16,807 nucleotides of DNA, taken from assembly GCA_964551975.1 (NCBI GenBank), contig CAZKFI010000053.1, positions 1 through 16,807 of the forward strand, given 5' to 3'. The notes below the pieces were generated by a model, which saw only the letters and a list, made by a program, of their open reading frames with translations, did not search any database and was not told the origin of the DNA. Within the stretch, counting starts at the first letter, position 1, and each line of letters opens with the position of its first letter. Origin of the DNA: REEB426 sp964551975. GTDB lineage: Bacteria > Actinomycetota > Actinomycetes > S36-B12. Shown here one piece after another: positions 1 to 5,459 of the stretch. A program made the position numbers and the translations under genes.

Positions 1-620
1 AATCGAGAATCGCGAGAGTCGCCGCGGTTGTCGCCCATCACGAACACCGTGCCCTGGGCCAGAGTGACATCGAAGCGCACCTGGTCGGTGGCGCCGTTGA
101 GGTAGGGCTCGTCGAGGCTGACGCCATTGAGCACGATGCGACCCTGGGAATCGCAGCAGGCGATGCGGTCCCCACCGACCGCGATCACCCGCTTCACCAG
201 GTCCTGGCCAGACTCGCTGGGCAGGAGGCCGACGAAAGTGGCTGCCTCGCGCACAAAGCCTTCCCACCCACCGGGTCCAGGTGTTGGAAGTGGGAGCCAG
301 CCTCCTGGATCACGGAAGACGACGACTTCCCCACGCCGAACCCCGGAAATTTTGGTGGTCAATTTGGCTGCCACGATGCGATCACTGGGCAGCAAGGTCT
401 GTTCCATGGAAGCGCTCGGTACATAGAAAGCTTGCAGAACGAAGGCTCGCACAAGTGCAGAAAGCACCAGTGCGCAGATCACGATGATGGAGACCTCGCG
501 AAGCAAGGCACCCACTGTGCGTTGAGGCTTGACCTCTCCTTCTTGTCGCCGTCGGTGTCGACCTCGCCCAGACGGCCGCGGCCCGAGCTGCTTGAGCTGC
601 TCCCGGGCCGAGACTGCCAT
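1..620 (-). CDS. lepB: Signal peptidase I (second tandem copy), 3' end cut by window
   Basis: Membrane serine protease that removes signal peptides from exported proteins at the outer face of the cytoplasmic membrane. Translating from the ATG at 620-618 gives 206 codons that run off the left edge. A basic N-terminal stretch (residues about 15-35) precedes one membrane segment (about 36-63). Next come the catalytic Ser motif PSASMEQTL (Ser71) and the catalytic Lys motif VKRVIAVGGD (Lys143). The last visible residues, MGDNRGDSRDSR, are the conserved late box of the S26 family. Only the C-terminal part should be missing. The ATG shares one base with the TGA of the upstream lepB copy (TGATG), which implies translational coupling. 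The assignment to type I signal peptidase is secure; which substrates this copy prefers cannot be told. Confidence 0.93.
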   Translation of the reverse strand, partial: MAVSAREQLKQLGPRPSGRGRHRRRQEGEVKPQRTVGALLREVSIIVICALVLSALVRAFVLQAFYVPSASMEQTLLPSDRIVAAKLTTKISGVRRGEVVVFRDPGGWLPLPTPGPGGWEGFVREAATFVGLLPSESGQDLVKRVIAVGGDRIACCDSQGRIVLNGVSLDEPYLNGATDQVRFDVTLAQGTVFVMGDNRGDSRDSR

Positions 621-1300
621 CAGTTAGCCGCCTGCGGGATAGCGGCGAATGAATTCGGAATTGGCAGGGCCTGGAGGCGACTGAACGGCCAGACCACGTT
701 CATCGTGCGCCCGACCACACGATCGACCGGCACCATCCCACCTCCGGGATCGCCCAGATGGAAGCGTGAGTCCGCACTATTAGAGCGGTGGTCACCCATG
801 ACCCACAGTGTGCCCTCCGGAACGATCACATCGAAGTCAATATCGCTCGGCGCGTCGCCGGCATAGAGATACTCCTGCTCATCCAGTGCAATCCCGTTTA
901 CGGTGACCCGCCCCTGCTCGTCACAGCAGGCAACTCGATCGCCGCCTACTCCGATGACTCGCTTGACGAAGTCCGTCGAATCAGGTTCAACCACGCCGAA
1001 GGACTGCCCGACCCAGGTGAGGGCTGCCGCAATGGGATTTCGGTCGGGGACATCAGCTGGCTCCACGAAGGAACCTGACCCGTCGAAGACGACGATGTCA
1101 CCGCGCTCAATCGGCCGCAAGTGGTAGACGACACGATTGACGAGGACTCGATCACCGACCTGCAGGGTGTCTTCCATCGACCCCGAAGGAATGGAGAACG
1201 GTTTGGCGATAAAGGTCGTGATCAGTAGGACCACGCCCATGGCCACCAGAAGGGTGACCGGGATATCCCACCAGGGCTGGTCCTTCTTCTTCTCGTTCAG
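620..1300 (-). CDS. lepB: Signal peptidase I (first tandem copy)
   Basis: Type I signal peptidase, a membrane-anchored Ser/Lys protease. The catalytic Ser lies in PSGSMEDTL and the Lys in FVKRVIGVGGD; the late box is MGDHRSNSADSR, with His where the other copy has Asn. The start is uncertain. The first standard start codon is GTG at 1246, but that leaves only about 14 hydrophobic residues before the catalytic region. The open frame continues to a stop at 1306-1304 and encodes a typical N-terminus (NEKKKDQPWWDIPVTLLVAMG), which restores a full membrane anchor. The only start-like codon there is CTG at 1300-1298, overlapping the rplS stop, with GGAG about 10 nt upstream. I give the longer version (226 aa; Ser41, Lys113). 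The conservative version ends at 1246 (208 aa). The gene is about 1 nt overlapped with both rplS and the next lepB, so the three are probably co-translated. Confidence 0.93.
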   Translation of the reverse strand: MNEKKKDQPWWDIPVTLLVAMGVVLLITTFIAKPFSIPSGSMEDTLQVGDRVLVNRVVYHLRPIERGDIVVFDGSGSFVEPADVPDRNPIAAALTWVGQSFGVVEPDSTDFVKRVIGVGGDRVACCDEQGRVTVNGIALDEQEYLYAGDAPSDIDFDVIVPEGTLWVMGDHRSNSADSRFHLGDPGGGMVPVDRVVGRTMNVVWPFSRLQALPIPNSFAAIPQAAN

Positions 1301-1851
1301 GACTTACTCGCTCCGTCACTCTCGCCGGCAGCCTCGGCGTCTTCGACGATGTCGGCCTCAAGCTCTTCAGCGACATCTTCCACCGCAGCCTCAGCGGCGT
1401 CGTCAGCGATTTCTTCCGCGGCCTCTTCCGCGGCCTCGGCAGCGGCGAGTTCCTCCAACGCCTCAAGATCAGCCAGGTCTGCTTCATCGTCAGCGACCTG
1501 CGCGTACGCCTCTCGCTTTTCGCGGATCTTGGCAGCCTTACCACGCAGGTCACGCAGGTAGTAGAGCTTGGCTCTACGCACGTCGCCACGCGTTACGAGT
1601 TCAATGCGCTCGATGATCGGTGTGTGCAAAGGAAAGGTGCGCTCGACGCCAACGCCGTACGAGACCTTGCGCACCGTGAACGACTCGGAGACCCCAGAGC
1701 CTCGACGAGCGATAACCACGCCTTGGAAGACCTGAATACGAGTCTTGTTGCCTTCAACGACCCGCACGTGCACCTTGACGGTGTCACCGGCCCGGAAGGT
1801 GGGAATGCCGCGCTTGATTGAGGCGGCGTCGACAGAATCAAGGGTCTTCAT
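1297..1851 (-). CDS. rplS: 50S ribosomal protein L19 with long acidic C-terminal tail
   Basis: Large-subunit ribosomal protein located at the interface with the 30S subunit. Residues 1-118 are a complete L19: the RAGDTVKVHVRVVEG region, RIQVFQGVVIARR, YGVGVERTFPLHTP, and the RAKLYYLRDLRGKAAKIREK end. The ATG at 1851 is chosen over an open-frame extension because AGGAAG (plus-strand 1860-1865) lies 8 nt upstream and L19 normally begins here. The full product is 184 aa against about 115 in E. coli. Residues 119-184 form an Ala/Asp/Glu-rich tail (about 27 acidic residues of 66 by hand count, one Lys), probably helical. A separate 191-nt leader with several inverted repeats precedes the gene. The core identity is certain; the tail has no known role that I can name. 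Confidence 0.96.
   Translation of the reverse strand: MKTLDSVDAASIKRGIPTFRAGDTVKVHVRVVEGNKTRIQVFQGVVIARRGSGVSESFTVRKVSYGVGVERTFPLHTPIIERIELVTRGDVRRAKLYYLRDLRGKAAKIREKREAYAQVADDEADLADLEALEELAAAEAAEEAAEEIADDAAEAAVEDVAEELEADIVEDAEAAGESDGASKS
1414..1437. repeat. Perfect 12-bp tandem duplication in the rplS tail
   Basis: TTCCGCGGCCTC occurs twice head to tail (1414-1425 and 1426-1437). On the coding strand it gives two copies of Glu-Ala-Ala-Glu within the acidic tail of L19. It is in frame, so the copy number could change without breaking the gene. Confidence 0.9.
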
Positions 1852-2034
1852 CACAACTACTTCCTGCAGGCGCCACAGGACGCCGGCGCACGTTGACCGC
1901 TCGGGGCGGTGGTCAGGTGAGCGATTCGGCCGATTGGCCGCCGTCACCCCCTGCGGCAGGTGACGAGGGCCCTAGTCTGCCACATACGGTCTGCCTCACA
2001 CGCCCCGGGAGTCACCCCGCGCCCAACAATGCGA
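1852..2034 (-). promoter_or_regulatory. rplS leader with clustered inverted repeats
   Basis: This is the spacer between trmD and rplS. Apparent stems are GTCACC/GGTGAC (1943-1948 with 1959-1964, inner TG/CA pair), CGGCC/GGCCG (1927-1931 with 1936-1940, loop of 4), ACCGC/GCGGT (1896-1900 with 1906-1910, loop of 5) and GCGCC/GGCGC (1870-1874 with 1885-1889, loop of 10). The last one sits 5 nt upstream of the AGGAAG ribosome binding site. I see no convincing -35/-10 pair. Such leaders often serve autoregulation of ribosomal proteins, but I do not recognise a known L19 leader motif here. Confidence 0.4.
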
Positions 2035-2063
2035 CAGTCCCGCTACCTCGGACGACGGGACTG
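2035..2063 (-). terminator. Terminator-like hairpin spanning the trmD stop codon
   Basis: Perfect 8-bp arms CAGTCCCG (2035-2042) and CGGGACTG (2056-2063) enclose a 13-nt loop that carries the trmD TAG. On the minus strand the hairpin is followed by TCGCATTGTTGGG, so there is no real U-run. It may reduce read-through from trmD into rplS or act as an mRNA stability or processing element. Confidence 0.45.
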
Positions 2064-2771
2064 AGTGCGGATTTGGGCCTGCTCGGCCCGCCATGCGGCG
2101 ATCCGTTCGTGGTTGCCGCTGAGCAGAACCTCGGGGACCTCAAGGCCACGCCAGGTTCTCGGTCGGGTGAATGACGGACCTTCGACCAAGTCGGCCATGG
2201 CACCAGGGGCAAATGAGTCGTCGGTGATGCTTGCCGCATTGGAGACCACGCCGGGCAGCAATCTGCTGACGGCTTCGATGATCACCAGTGCCGCCACCTC
2301 ACCCCCGGCCAGTACGTAGTCACCCAAGGAAACCTCGCGTACCCCCGCCCACTCAGGCCTCGCCTGCGGGTCGCCGTAGTACTGCACCACCCGTGCATCG
2401 ATGCCCTCGTACCTACCGCAGGCGAAGACCAACCAATCAGTCTCCGCCCACTGCTGGGCCAGTTCCTGCGTGAACGGTTCCCCCGAGGGAGTCGGAACGA
2501 TCAGCAACGGGCGCTGGGCCGCACCACCATCGGCTGCGCGCACCGCATCGAGGGCCAGACCCCATGGCTCAGGACCCATGAGCATGCCGGGGCCCCCGCC
2601 GTACGGGGTGTCGTCGACGCTGCGATGTCGATCCGTTGTGTGGTCTCGCAGGTCGTGCACGCGGATATCAATCAGTCCGTCGGTCACAGCTTTGCCCACT
2701 AAAGACAGCTGGAGCGGCGCGAAGTACTCGGGAAAGATCGAGACGATGTCGATGCGGGTTTTCGCTGTCAC
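2043..2771 (-). CDS. trmD: tRNA (guanine-N1)-methyltransferase TrmD
   Basis: Transfers methyl from S-adenosylmethionine to N1 of G37, next to the anticodon, which prevents +1 frameshifting. The 242-aa product has the full SPOUT-family set: YGGGPGMLMGPEPW (57-70), FACGRYEGIDARV (116-128) and SLGDYVLAGGE (148-158), whose Asp151 corresponds to the catalytic Asp. LPGVVSN (172-178) and the C-terminal LLSGNHERIAAWR complete it. The knot that binds SAM is formed by the CGRYEGID and SLGDYVL segments. The GTG start at 2771 overlaps the rimM stop by 4 nt (GTGA), a classic coupled junction, so rimM and trmD are made together. No odd residues were seen. Confidence 0.97.
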   Translation of the reverse strand: MTAKTRIDIVSIFPEYFAPLQLSLVGKAVTDGLIDIRVHDLRDHTTDRHRSVDDTPYGGGPGMLMGPEPWGLALDAVRAADGGAAQRPLLIVPTPSGEPFTQELAQQWAETDWLVFACGRYEGIDARVVQYYGDPQARPEWAGVREVSLGDYVLAGGEVAALVIIEAVSRLLPGVVSNAASITDDSFAPGAMADLVEGPSFTRPRTWRGLEVPEVLLSGNHERIAAWRAEQAQIRTQSRRPR

Positions 2772-3310
2772 GGATCTCGCCGGGCAGGTTCGACGTCGAT
2801 CAGGCCAGCGGGCGGGTCGATTCCGATACGCCGATTGGTCACATCGACCGTGGGGACTATGGAGTTGACGAAGGGGACGAGCACTTCGCGTCCGGCACCA
2901 TCGCGGACGACTAAGAGGTCCTGACCGGGTAGATGCAGGACCTCCTCCACGGTGCCGACATCGACGCCGGAAACGGTAAACACCTCGCAGCCGATGAGGG
3001 CGGTGTCGTAGAACGCGTCCGGGTCACCGGTATCTGCACCCTGCTCACGGTCGACGAACAGCAGTACCCCACGCAGCGCCTCGGCCGCATTGCGATCAGC
3101 AACACCGGAAAAATGCAGAATCAGGCGATTGCCCTGCCAGCGTGCAGCTGCGACGGTCAATGACCCCTGAGGCTCATCGGATCCTGGATCCTGCCTCAGC
3201 AGTACGGCACCGACCGCGAAGCGCTCCTCGGGATCATCCGTGCGCACATCCACGGTGACCTCACCGCGGATGCCCTGCGCTCGCCCGATGCGACCTACGA
3301 CGACCTGCAC
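2768..3310 (-). CDS. rimM: Ribosome maturation factor RimM
   Basis: Assembly factor for the head of the 30S subunit; it binds S19 and helps 16S rRNA processing. The 180-aa product has the RimM N-terminal beta-barrel opening VGRIGRAQGIRGEV (residues 5-18). The second, PRC-barrel-like half contains FYDTALIGCEVF, GTVEEVLHLPGQDLLVV, VLVPFVNSIVPTVD and the terminal GIDPPAGLID. The GTG at 3310 is the only sensible start, since the frame is closed by a stop at 3346-3344 (which is also the khpA TAG) with no other standard start between. The ribosome binding site is weak. The gene lies 33 nt after khpA and overlaps trmD. Its place beside rpsP is the usual one and fits a shared role in 30S assembly. 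Confidence 0.96.
   Translation of the reverse strand: MQVVVGRIGRAQGIRGEVTVDVRTDDPEERFAVGAVLLRQDPGSDEPQGSLTVAAARWQGNRLILHFSGVADRNAAEALRGVLLFVDREQGADTGDPDAFYDTALIGCEVFTVSGVDVGTVEEVLHLPGQDLLVVRDGAGREVLVPFVNSIVPTVDVTNRRIGIDPPAGLIDVEPARRDP
3167..3199. repeat. Intragenic inverted repeat in rimM
   Basis: CTGAGGC (3167-3173) pairs with GCCTCAG (3193-3199). Inside them two GGATCC sites (3179-3184 and 3186-3191), each self-complementary, can also pair with one another. The result is a two-part stem of 7 plus about 5 bp with an asymmetric internal loop, within codons about 37-48 of rimM. Confidence 0.6.
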
Positions 3311-3337
3311 GATGCGTTGATCAGCAGTCCGTATGCG

Positions 3338-3352
3338 GAGCGCCTAGCGCTC
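3338..3352. repeat. Inverted repeat centred on the khpA stop codon
   Basis: GAGCGC (3338-3343) and GCGCTC (3347-3352) are perfect 6-bp arms around a three-base loop that is exactly the khpA stop (CTA on plus, TAG on the coding strand). It lies between khpA and rimM and upstream of a rimM start that lacks a strong ribosome binding site. Confidence 0.6.
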
Positions 3353-3583
3353 TCCGGCCTCGAGGAAGTCAATACGGATGCTGCGGCCCTCATTCACAGC
3401 GCTGAGCACAGTGCGTAGAGCGGTAGCCGTACGTCCGGAGCGTCCGATGACCCGACCCATGTCGTCCGGGTGCACCCGGACGGCGAGGGATCGACCCTGC
3501 CGTCCGGAACGCATGCGCACCTCGACGTCTTCCGGGTGATCAACGATCCCGCGAACGAGGTGCCCGAGTGCCTCGTCGAGCAT
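3344..3583 (-). CDS. khpA: KH-domain RNA-binding protein KhpA (YlqC family)
   Basis: Small single-KH RNA-binding protein, 79 aa. The KH signature is VHPDDMGRVIGRSGRTATALRTVL, with the GxxG loop as GRSG (47-50). It opens with MLDEALGHLVRGIVDHPEDVEV, the usual family start. Homologues in Firmicutes pair with KhpB and bind many RNAs; in actinobacteria the gene sits between rpsP and rimM as here. The ATG at 3583 is chosen because it follows the rpsP TGA by one base (TGAGATG) and fits the family N-terminus; an open-frame extension upstream to 3670 is out-of-frame rpsP sequence. The hexamer CGTCCG recurs four times within it plus once inverted. Identity is secure; its RNA targets here are unknown. 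Confidence 0.95.
   Translation of the reverse strand: MLDEALGHLVRGIVDHPEDVEVRMRSGRQGRSLAVRVHPDDMGRVIGRSGRTATALRTVLSAVNEGRSIRIDFLEAGER
3463..3482. repeat. Perfect 20-bp palindrome in khpA
   Basis: Half-site CGTCCGGGTG (3463-3472) is followed at once by its exact complement (3473-3482). It covers the codons for Arg-Val-His-Pro-Asp of the KH motif. GC-rich codon choice for these conserved residues could produce it without any selection for symmetry. Confidence 0.9.
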
Positions 3584-3584
3584 C

Positions 3585-4172
3585 TCAGGCCTCGTCGCGA
3601 GCGGCCTCGGCCATGTTCTCCAAGGCCTCGACTGCAGCTTCGTCCGCGGCAACGCCCTCAGCAGCCTCACGGGCAGCGACCTCTACTGCCACCTCAGCGT
3701 CGGCTTCGGCGATCGCGGCCAACTCAGCGGCAACCTCCTGCTCCGGGGTGGGCTCGGCCGGCGTGACCAGAGCACTGTCCGCTTCGGAGGTAACGTCCTT
3801 GGGCTTGGACTTCGGAGCCTTTGGCTCTGTAGCCGCTTCCTTGACGGCAGCTTCGTACGCAGCCAACTTGCTGGGCTTGGGCGGGGCGACCTTGAGCGTG
3901 CCTTCGGCGCCGGGCAGTCCCTTGAACTTCTGCCAGTCACCGGTAACTCGCAAGATTGCCTGAACTGCCTCGGTCGGCTGAGCGCCCACTCCGAGCCAGT
4001 ACTGCACGCGCTCGGAGTTCACCTGGATGAGGCTGGGTTCCTGCATCGGCTGGTAGACACCGATCTCCTCGATCGCCCGGCCATTGCGAGCGGTGCGTGA
4101 GTCGGCCACGACGATGCGGTACTGCGGTGCGTGCACCTTGCCGAGACGCTTTAACTTGATCTTGACTGCCAC
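3585..4172 (-). CDS. rpsP: 30S ribosomal protein S16 with long Ala/Glu-rich tail
   Basis: Small-subunit protein needed for early 30S assembly. The core is intact: MAVKIKLKRLGKVHAPQYRI, VVADSRTARNGRAIEEIGVY and NSERVQYWLGVGAQPTEAV (residues 1-70), reaching WQKFKGLPG near 88. The product is 195 aa against 82 in E. coli. Residues about 100-135 are Lys/Pro/Ala-rich and residues 136-195 are an acidic Ala/Glu helix-like tail. C-terminal extensions of S16 are known in actinobacteria. The GTG at 4172 is chosen because AGGAGAG lies about 9 nt upstream and the family N-terminus begins exactly there; the upstream open frame is not ribosomal. It is the first gene of a tight rpsP-khpA-rimM-trmD run. Confidence 0.96.
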   Translation of the reverse strand: MAVKIKLKRLGKVHAPQYRIVVADSRTARNGRAIEEIGVYQPMQEPSLIQVNSERVQYWLGVGAQPTEAVQAILRVTGDWQKFKGLPGAEGTLKVAPPKPSKLAAYEAAVKEAATEPKAPKSKPKDVTSEADSALVTPAEPTPEQEVAAELAAIAEADAEVAVEVAAREAAEGVAADEAAVEALENMAEAARDEA

Positions 4173-4397
4173 GTGGGCTGCTCTCCTGTTCTTGGGTGGT
4201 TCGCTGGATGCGCCGAGTGGGGCACGGCGACCGCTTGGAACCGCTGAACCGCCGTTGGGGAATGGGTAGAGGGCCACTCACCTGGCAGGACGGCCTCATT
4301 GTGCCAGACACCCCCCGCAACGCTGAACTTGACGGTCACGCAGTGCCCAGGGGGCACCATCCACCGCCCACCCTGGGTCCGCCGCGTGCGCAGATCC
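4173..4397 (-). promoter_or_regulatory. rpsP leader and likely promoter region
   Basis: Non-coding spacer between the small membrane protein terminator and rpsP. On the minus strand TGG-CACAAT (CACAAT at plus 4298-4303) resembles an extended -10 box, with 4 of 6 matches to TATAAT; no good -35 is visible. Further upstream a perfect GTGCCC/GGGCAC hairpin (4343-4357, 3-nt loop) overlaps a longer CCCAGGG/CCCTGGG pair (4346-4352 with 4371-4377). Three ACCGC copies at 4230, 4240 and 4248 lie in the leader. A strong AGGAGAG ribosome binding site precedes the GTG start. Confidence 0.3.
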
Positions 4398-4434
4398 CTC
4401 CCCTGACGGTGGTTACTCGACCACCAGGGGGGAG
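4398..4434 (-). terminator. Strong hairpin after the small membrane protein gene
   Basis: The upper stem is GGTGGT (4408-4413) with ACCACC (4420-4425) and a 6-nt loop. The lower stem is CTCCCCT (4398-4404) with the G-rich run 4426-4434, separated by small bulges. It begins 16 nt after the stop codon at 4451. No U-tract follows, which is common for actinobacterial terminators. It separates this gene from the rpsP operon. Confidence 0.6.
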
Positions 4435-4450
4435 CGGTATTTCTCTGCGG

Positions 4451-4645
4451 TCAGGGCTTGGCGCGCTTGCGCAGGCCAGCGAGCAGCAGGACCAGCCCCA
4501 CGACGAATGAGGCCGCGCCGGCAAACGCCCAGAAACTCACACCGGTCATGAAGCTACCCGGGAGCACGTTGATGCCTTGGAAGAACCAGATGGTGCCGAC
4601 GAGGAGTAGCACGATCCCGACAACCACCATGACAACTTTGACCAT
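4451..4645 (-). CDS. Small two-span membrane protein of unknown function
   Basis: A 64-residue integral membrane protein. Two hydrophobic segments (about 2-22 and 39-58) flank a short loop with the string QGINVLPGSFMTG, and a basic RKRAKP tail suggests that the C-terminus is cytoplasmic. Small actinobacterial membrane proteins with a similar 'QG-x-x-LPGSFMTG' loop between two spans are familiar to me as conserved hypotheticals, but I know of no assigned function. The ATG at 4645 has a GGGATG-type purine run about 9 nt upstream. It lies in the spacer between paiB and rpsP, with 142 nt upstream and a strong terminator-like hairpin downstream, so it is probably transcribed alone. The coding call is supported by the even hydrophobic pattern and the conserved-looking loop. 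Confidence 0.8.
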   Translation of the reverse strand: MVKVVMVVVGIVLLLVGTIWFFQGINVLPGSFMTGVSFWAFAGAASFVVGLVLLLAGLRKRAKP

Positions 4646-4787
4646 CGCCGCACCATCCCTACTCGTCGCACTCGCCGTACTCGGACCCCACTCGCGGTTC
4701 TTTAATTCCTCAGCAGCCTATCCGCCATGGGAACTTTATGTACCAAGACTCATCGAGACAGGGCGCCCGTTCATCACGGAACCGTCA

Positions 4788-5420
4788 TTAAGACTGATGC
4801 GAATTCCTGATCTGTTGCATCAGCGCAGCGACCTGGGCGCTGGCGGCATCGCCCTGCGCGGTCAATCCGGCAACAACGCCAGCATGATCTGCTGCCGACT
4901 TGTTCTGGCTCATCTTCATACTCGCCTCAACCCGAGCAATCTCCAGTTCAATACCGACAATCGCGCGCAGTTGGCCGGTCATGAACTCCTTCGGCGCATC
5001 GTCGATACTCCAGGGACGTTCGCGATGCTGCTCGTGTTGGTCCGTCAGGTACCGGACCGCCTCGCGCACCCACGATTCGTCGTCATGCACCCGCAGCGGC
5101 CCACAAATGTGCACCGCGGCGTAGTTCCAGGTCGGCACAACCCGCCCATGTTCCGCCTTGCTGGCGTACCACGAGGGCGAGACGTACGCGTCTGGGCCCT
5201 GAACAATGATGAGCGCTTCGCCCAGCCAAGGTGTTTGCCACTGACGATTCTGTCGCGCCATATGTGCCAGGACTCGATTCCCTGAAAAGTCGACGGCGAT
5301 GGGCAACATGGTGGCCATCGGCCCGGCTGGGGTTGAGGTCACGAGGTGGCCGACGACGGCTGCACTCAGCAGGTCACGCAGAGCCGCGTCGTCGGGTTGG
5401 AAGTGCTGCGGCGCATACAT
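4788..5420 (-). CDS. PaiB-like FMN-binding family protein
   Basis: A 210-aa member of the PaiB / FMN-binding split-barrel family. Family hallmarks run in order: MYAPQHF at the N-terminus, GHLVTSTPAGPMATMLPIAVD (24-44), LAHMARQNRQW (51-61), VQGPDAYVSPSWYASK (73-88), VVPTWNYAAVHICG (94-107), the DAPKEFMTGQLRAIVGIELEI helix (141-161) and the SQNKSAADHAGVVAGL tail (171-186). In Bacillus PaiB is described as a repressor of sporulation and degradative-enzyme genes, but many members are probably flavin- or heme-binding proteins with no shown DNA binding, so the regulator label is weak. It starts 9 nt after the ffh stop and is likely translated from the same mRNA. It is not part of the usual housekeeping set here and looks like an addition. 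Confidence 0.92.
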   Translation of the reverse strand: MYAPQHFQPDDAALRDLLSAAVVGHLVTSTPAGPMATMLPIAVDFSGNRVLAHMARQNRQWQTPWLGEALIIVQGPDAYVSPSWYASKAEHGRVVPTWNYAAVHICGPLRVHDDESWVREAVRYLTDQHEQHRERPWSIDDAPKEFMTGQLRAIVGIELEIARVEASMKMSQNKSAADHAGVVAGLTAQGDAASAQVAALMQQIRNSHQS

Positions 5421-5459
5421 CCCGAGCCGCTACTGTCCGAGCATCCGCTTGAGCTCGGG
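5421..5459 (-). promoter_or_regulatory. Two mutually exclusive hairpins at the ffh/paiB junction
   Basis: CCCGAGC on the coding strand (complement of 5453-5459) can pair with GCTCGG (complement of 5437-5442; 6 bp, 10-nt loop) or with GCTCGGG immediately before the paiB ATG (complement of 5421-5427; 7 bp, 25-nt loop). The second pairing covers the bases just upstream of the paiB start, and the ffh TAG lies in its loop. This could tie paiB translation to ribosomes finishing ffh. Confidence 0.35.

Noticed and set aside
127..866. Plus-strand open frames opposite the lepB genes
   Set aside because: They are shadows of clear signal peptidase coding on the minus strand; products are Arg/Pro/Ser-rich without any family resemblance.
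1349..1561. Plus-strand Ser/Ala-rich 70-residue frame
   Set aside because: It is the reverse reading of the Ala/Glu-rich L19 tail, a composition artefact.
1852..1947. N-terminal extension of L19 upstream of 1851
   Set aside because: The extra residues do not resemble L19, and the ATG at 1851 has a good ribosome binding site and the family N-terminus.
4646..4787. A promoter in the spacer between the small membrane protein and paiB
   Set aside because: TTGGTA and TAGGCT boxes can be found but their spacing of about 20 nt is too long; nothing better is visible in this 142-nt spacer.
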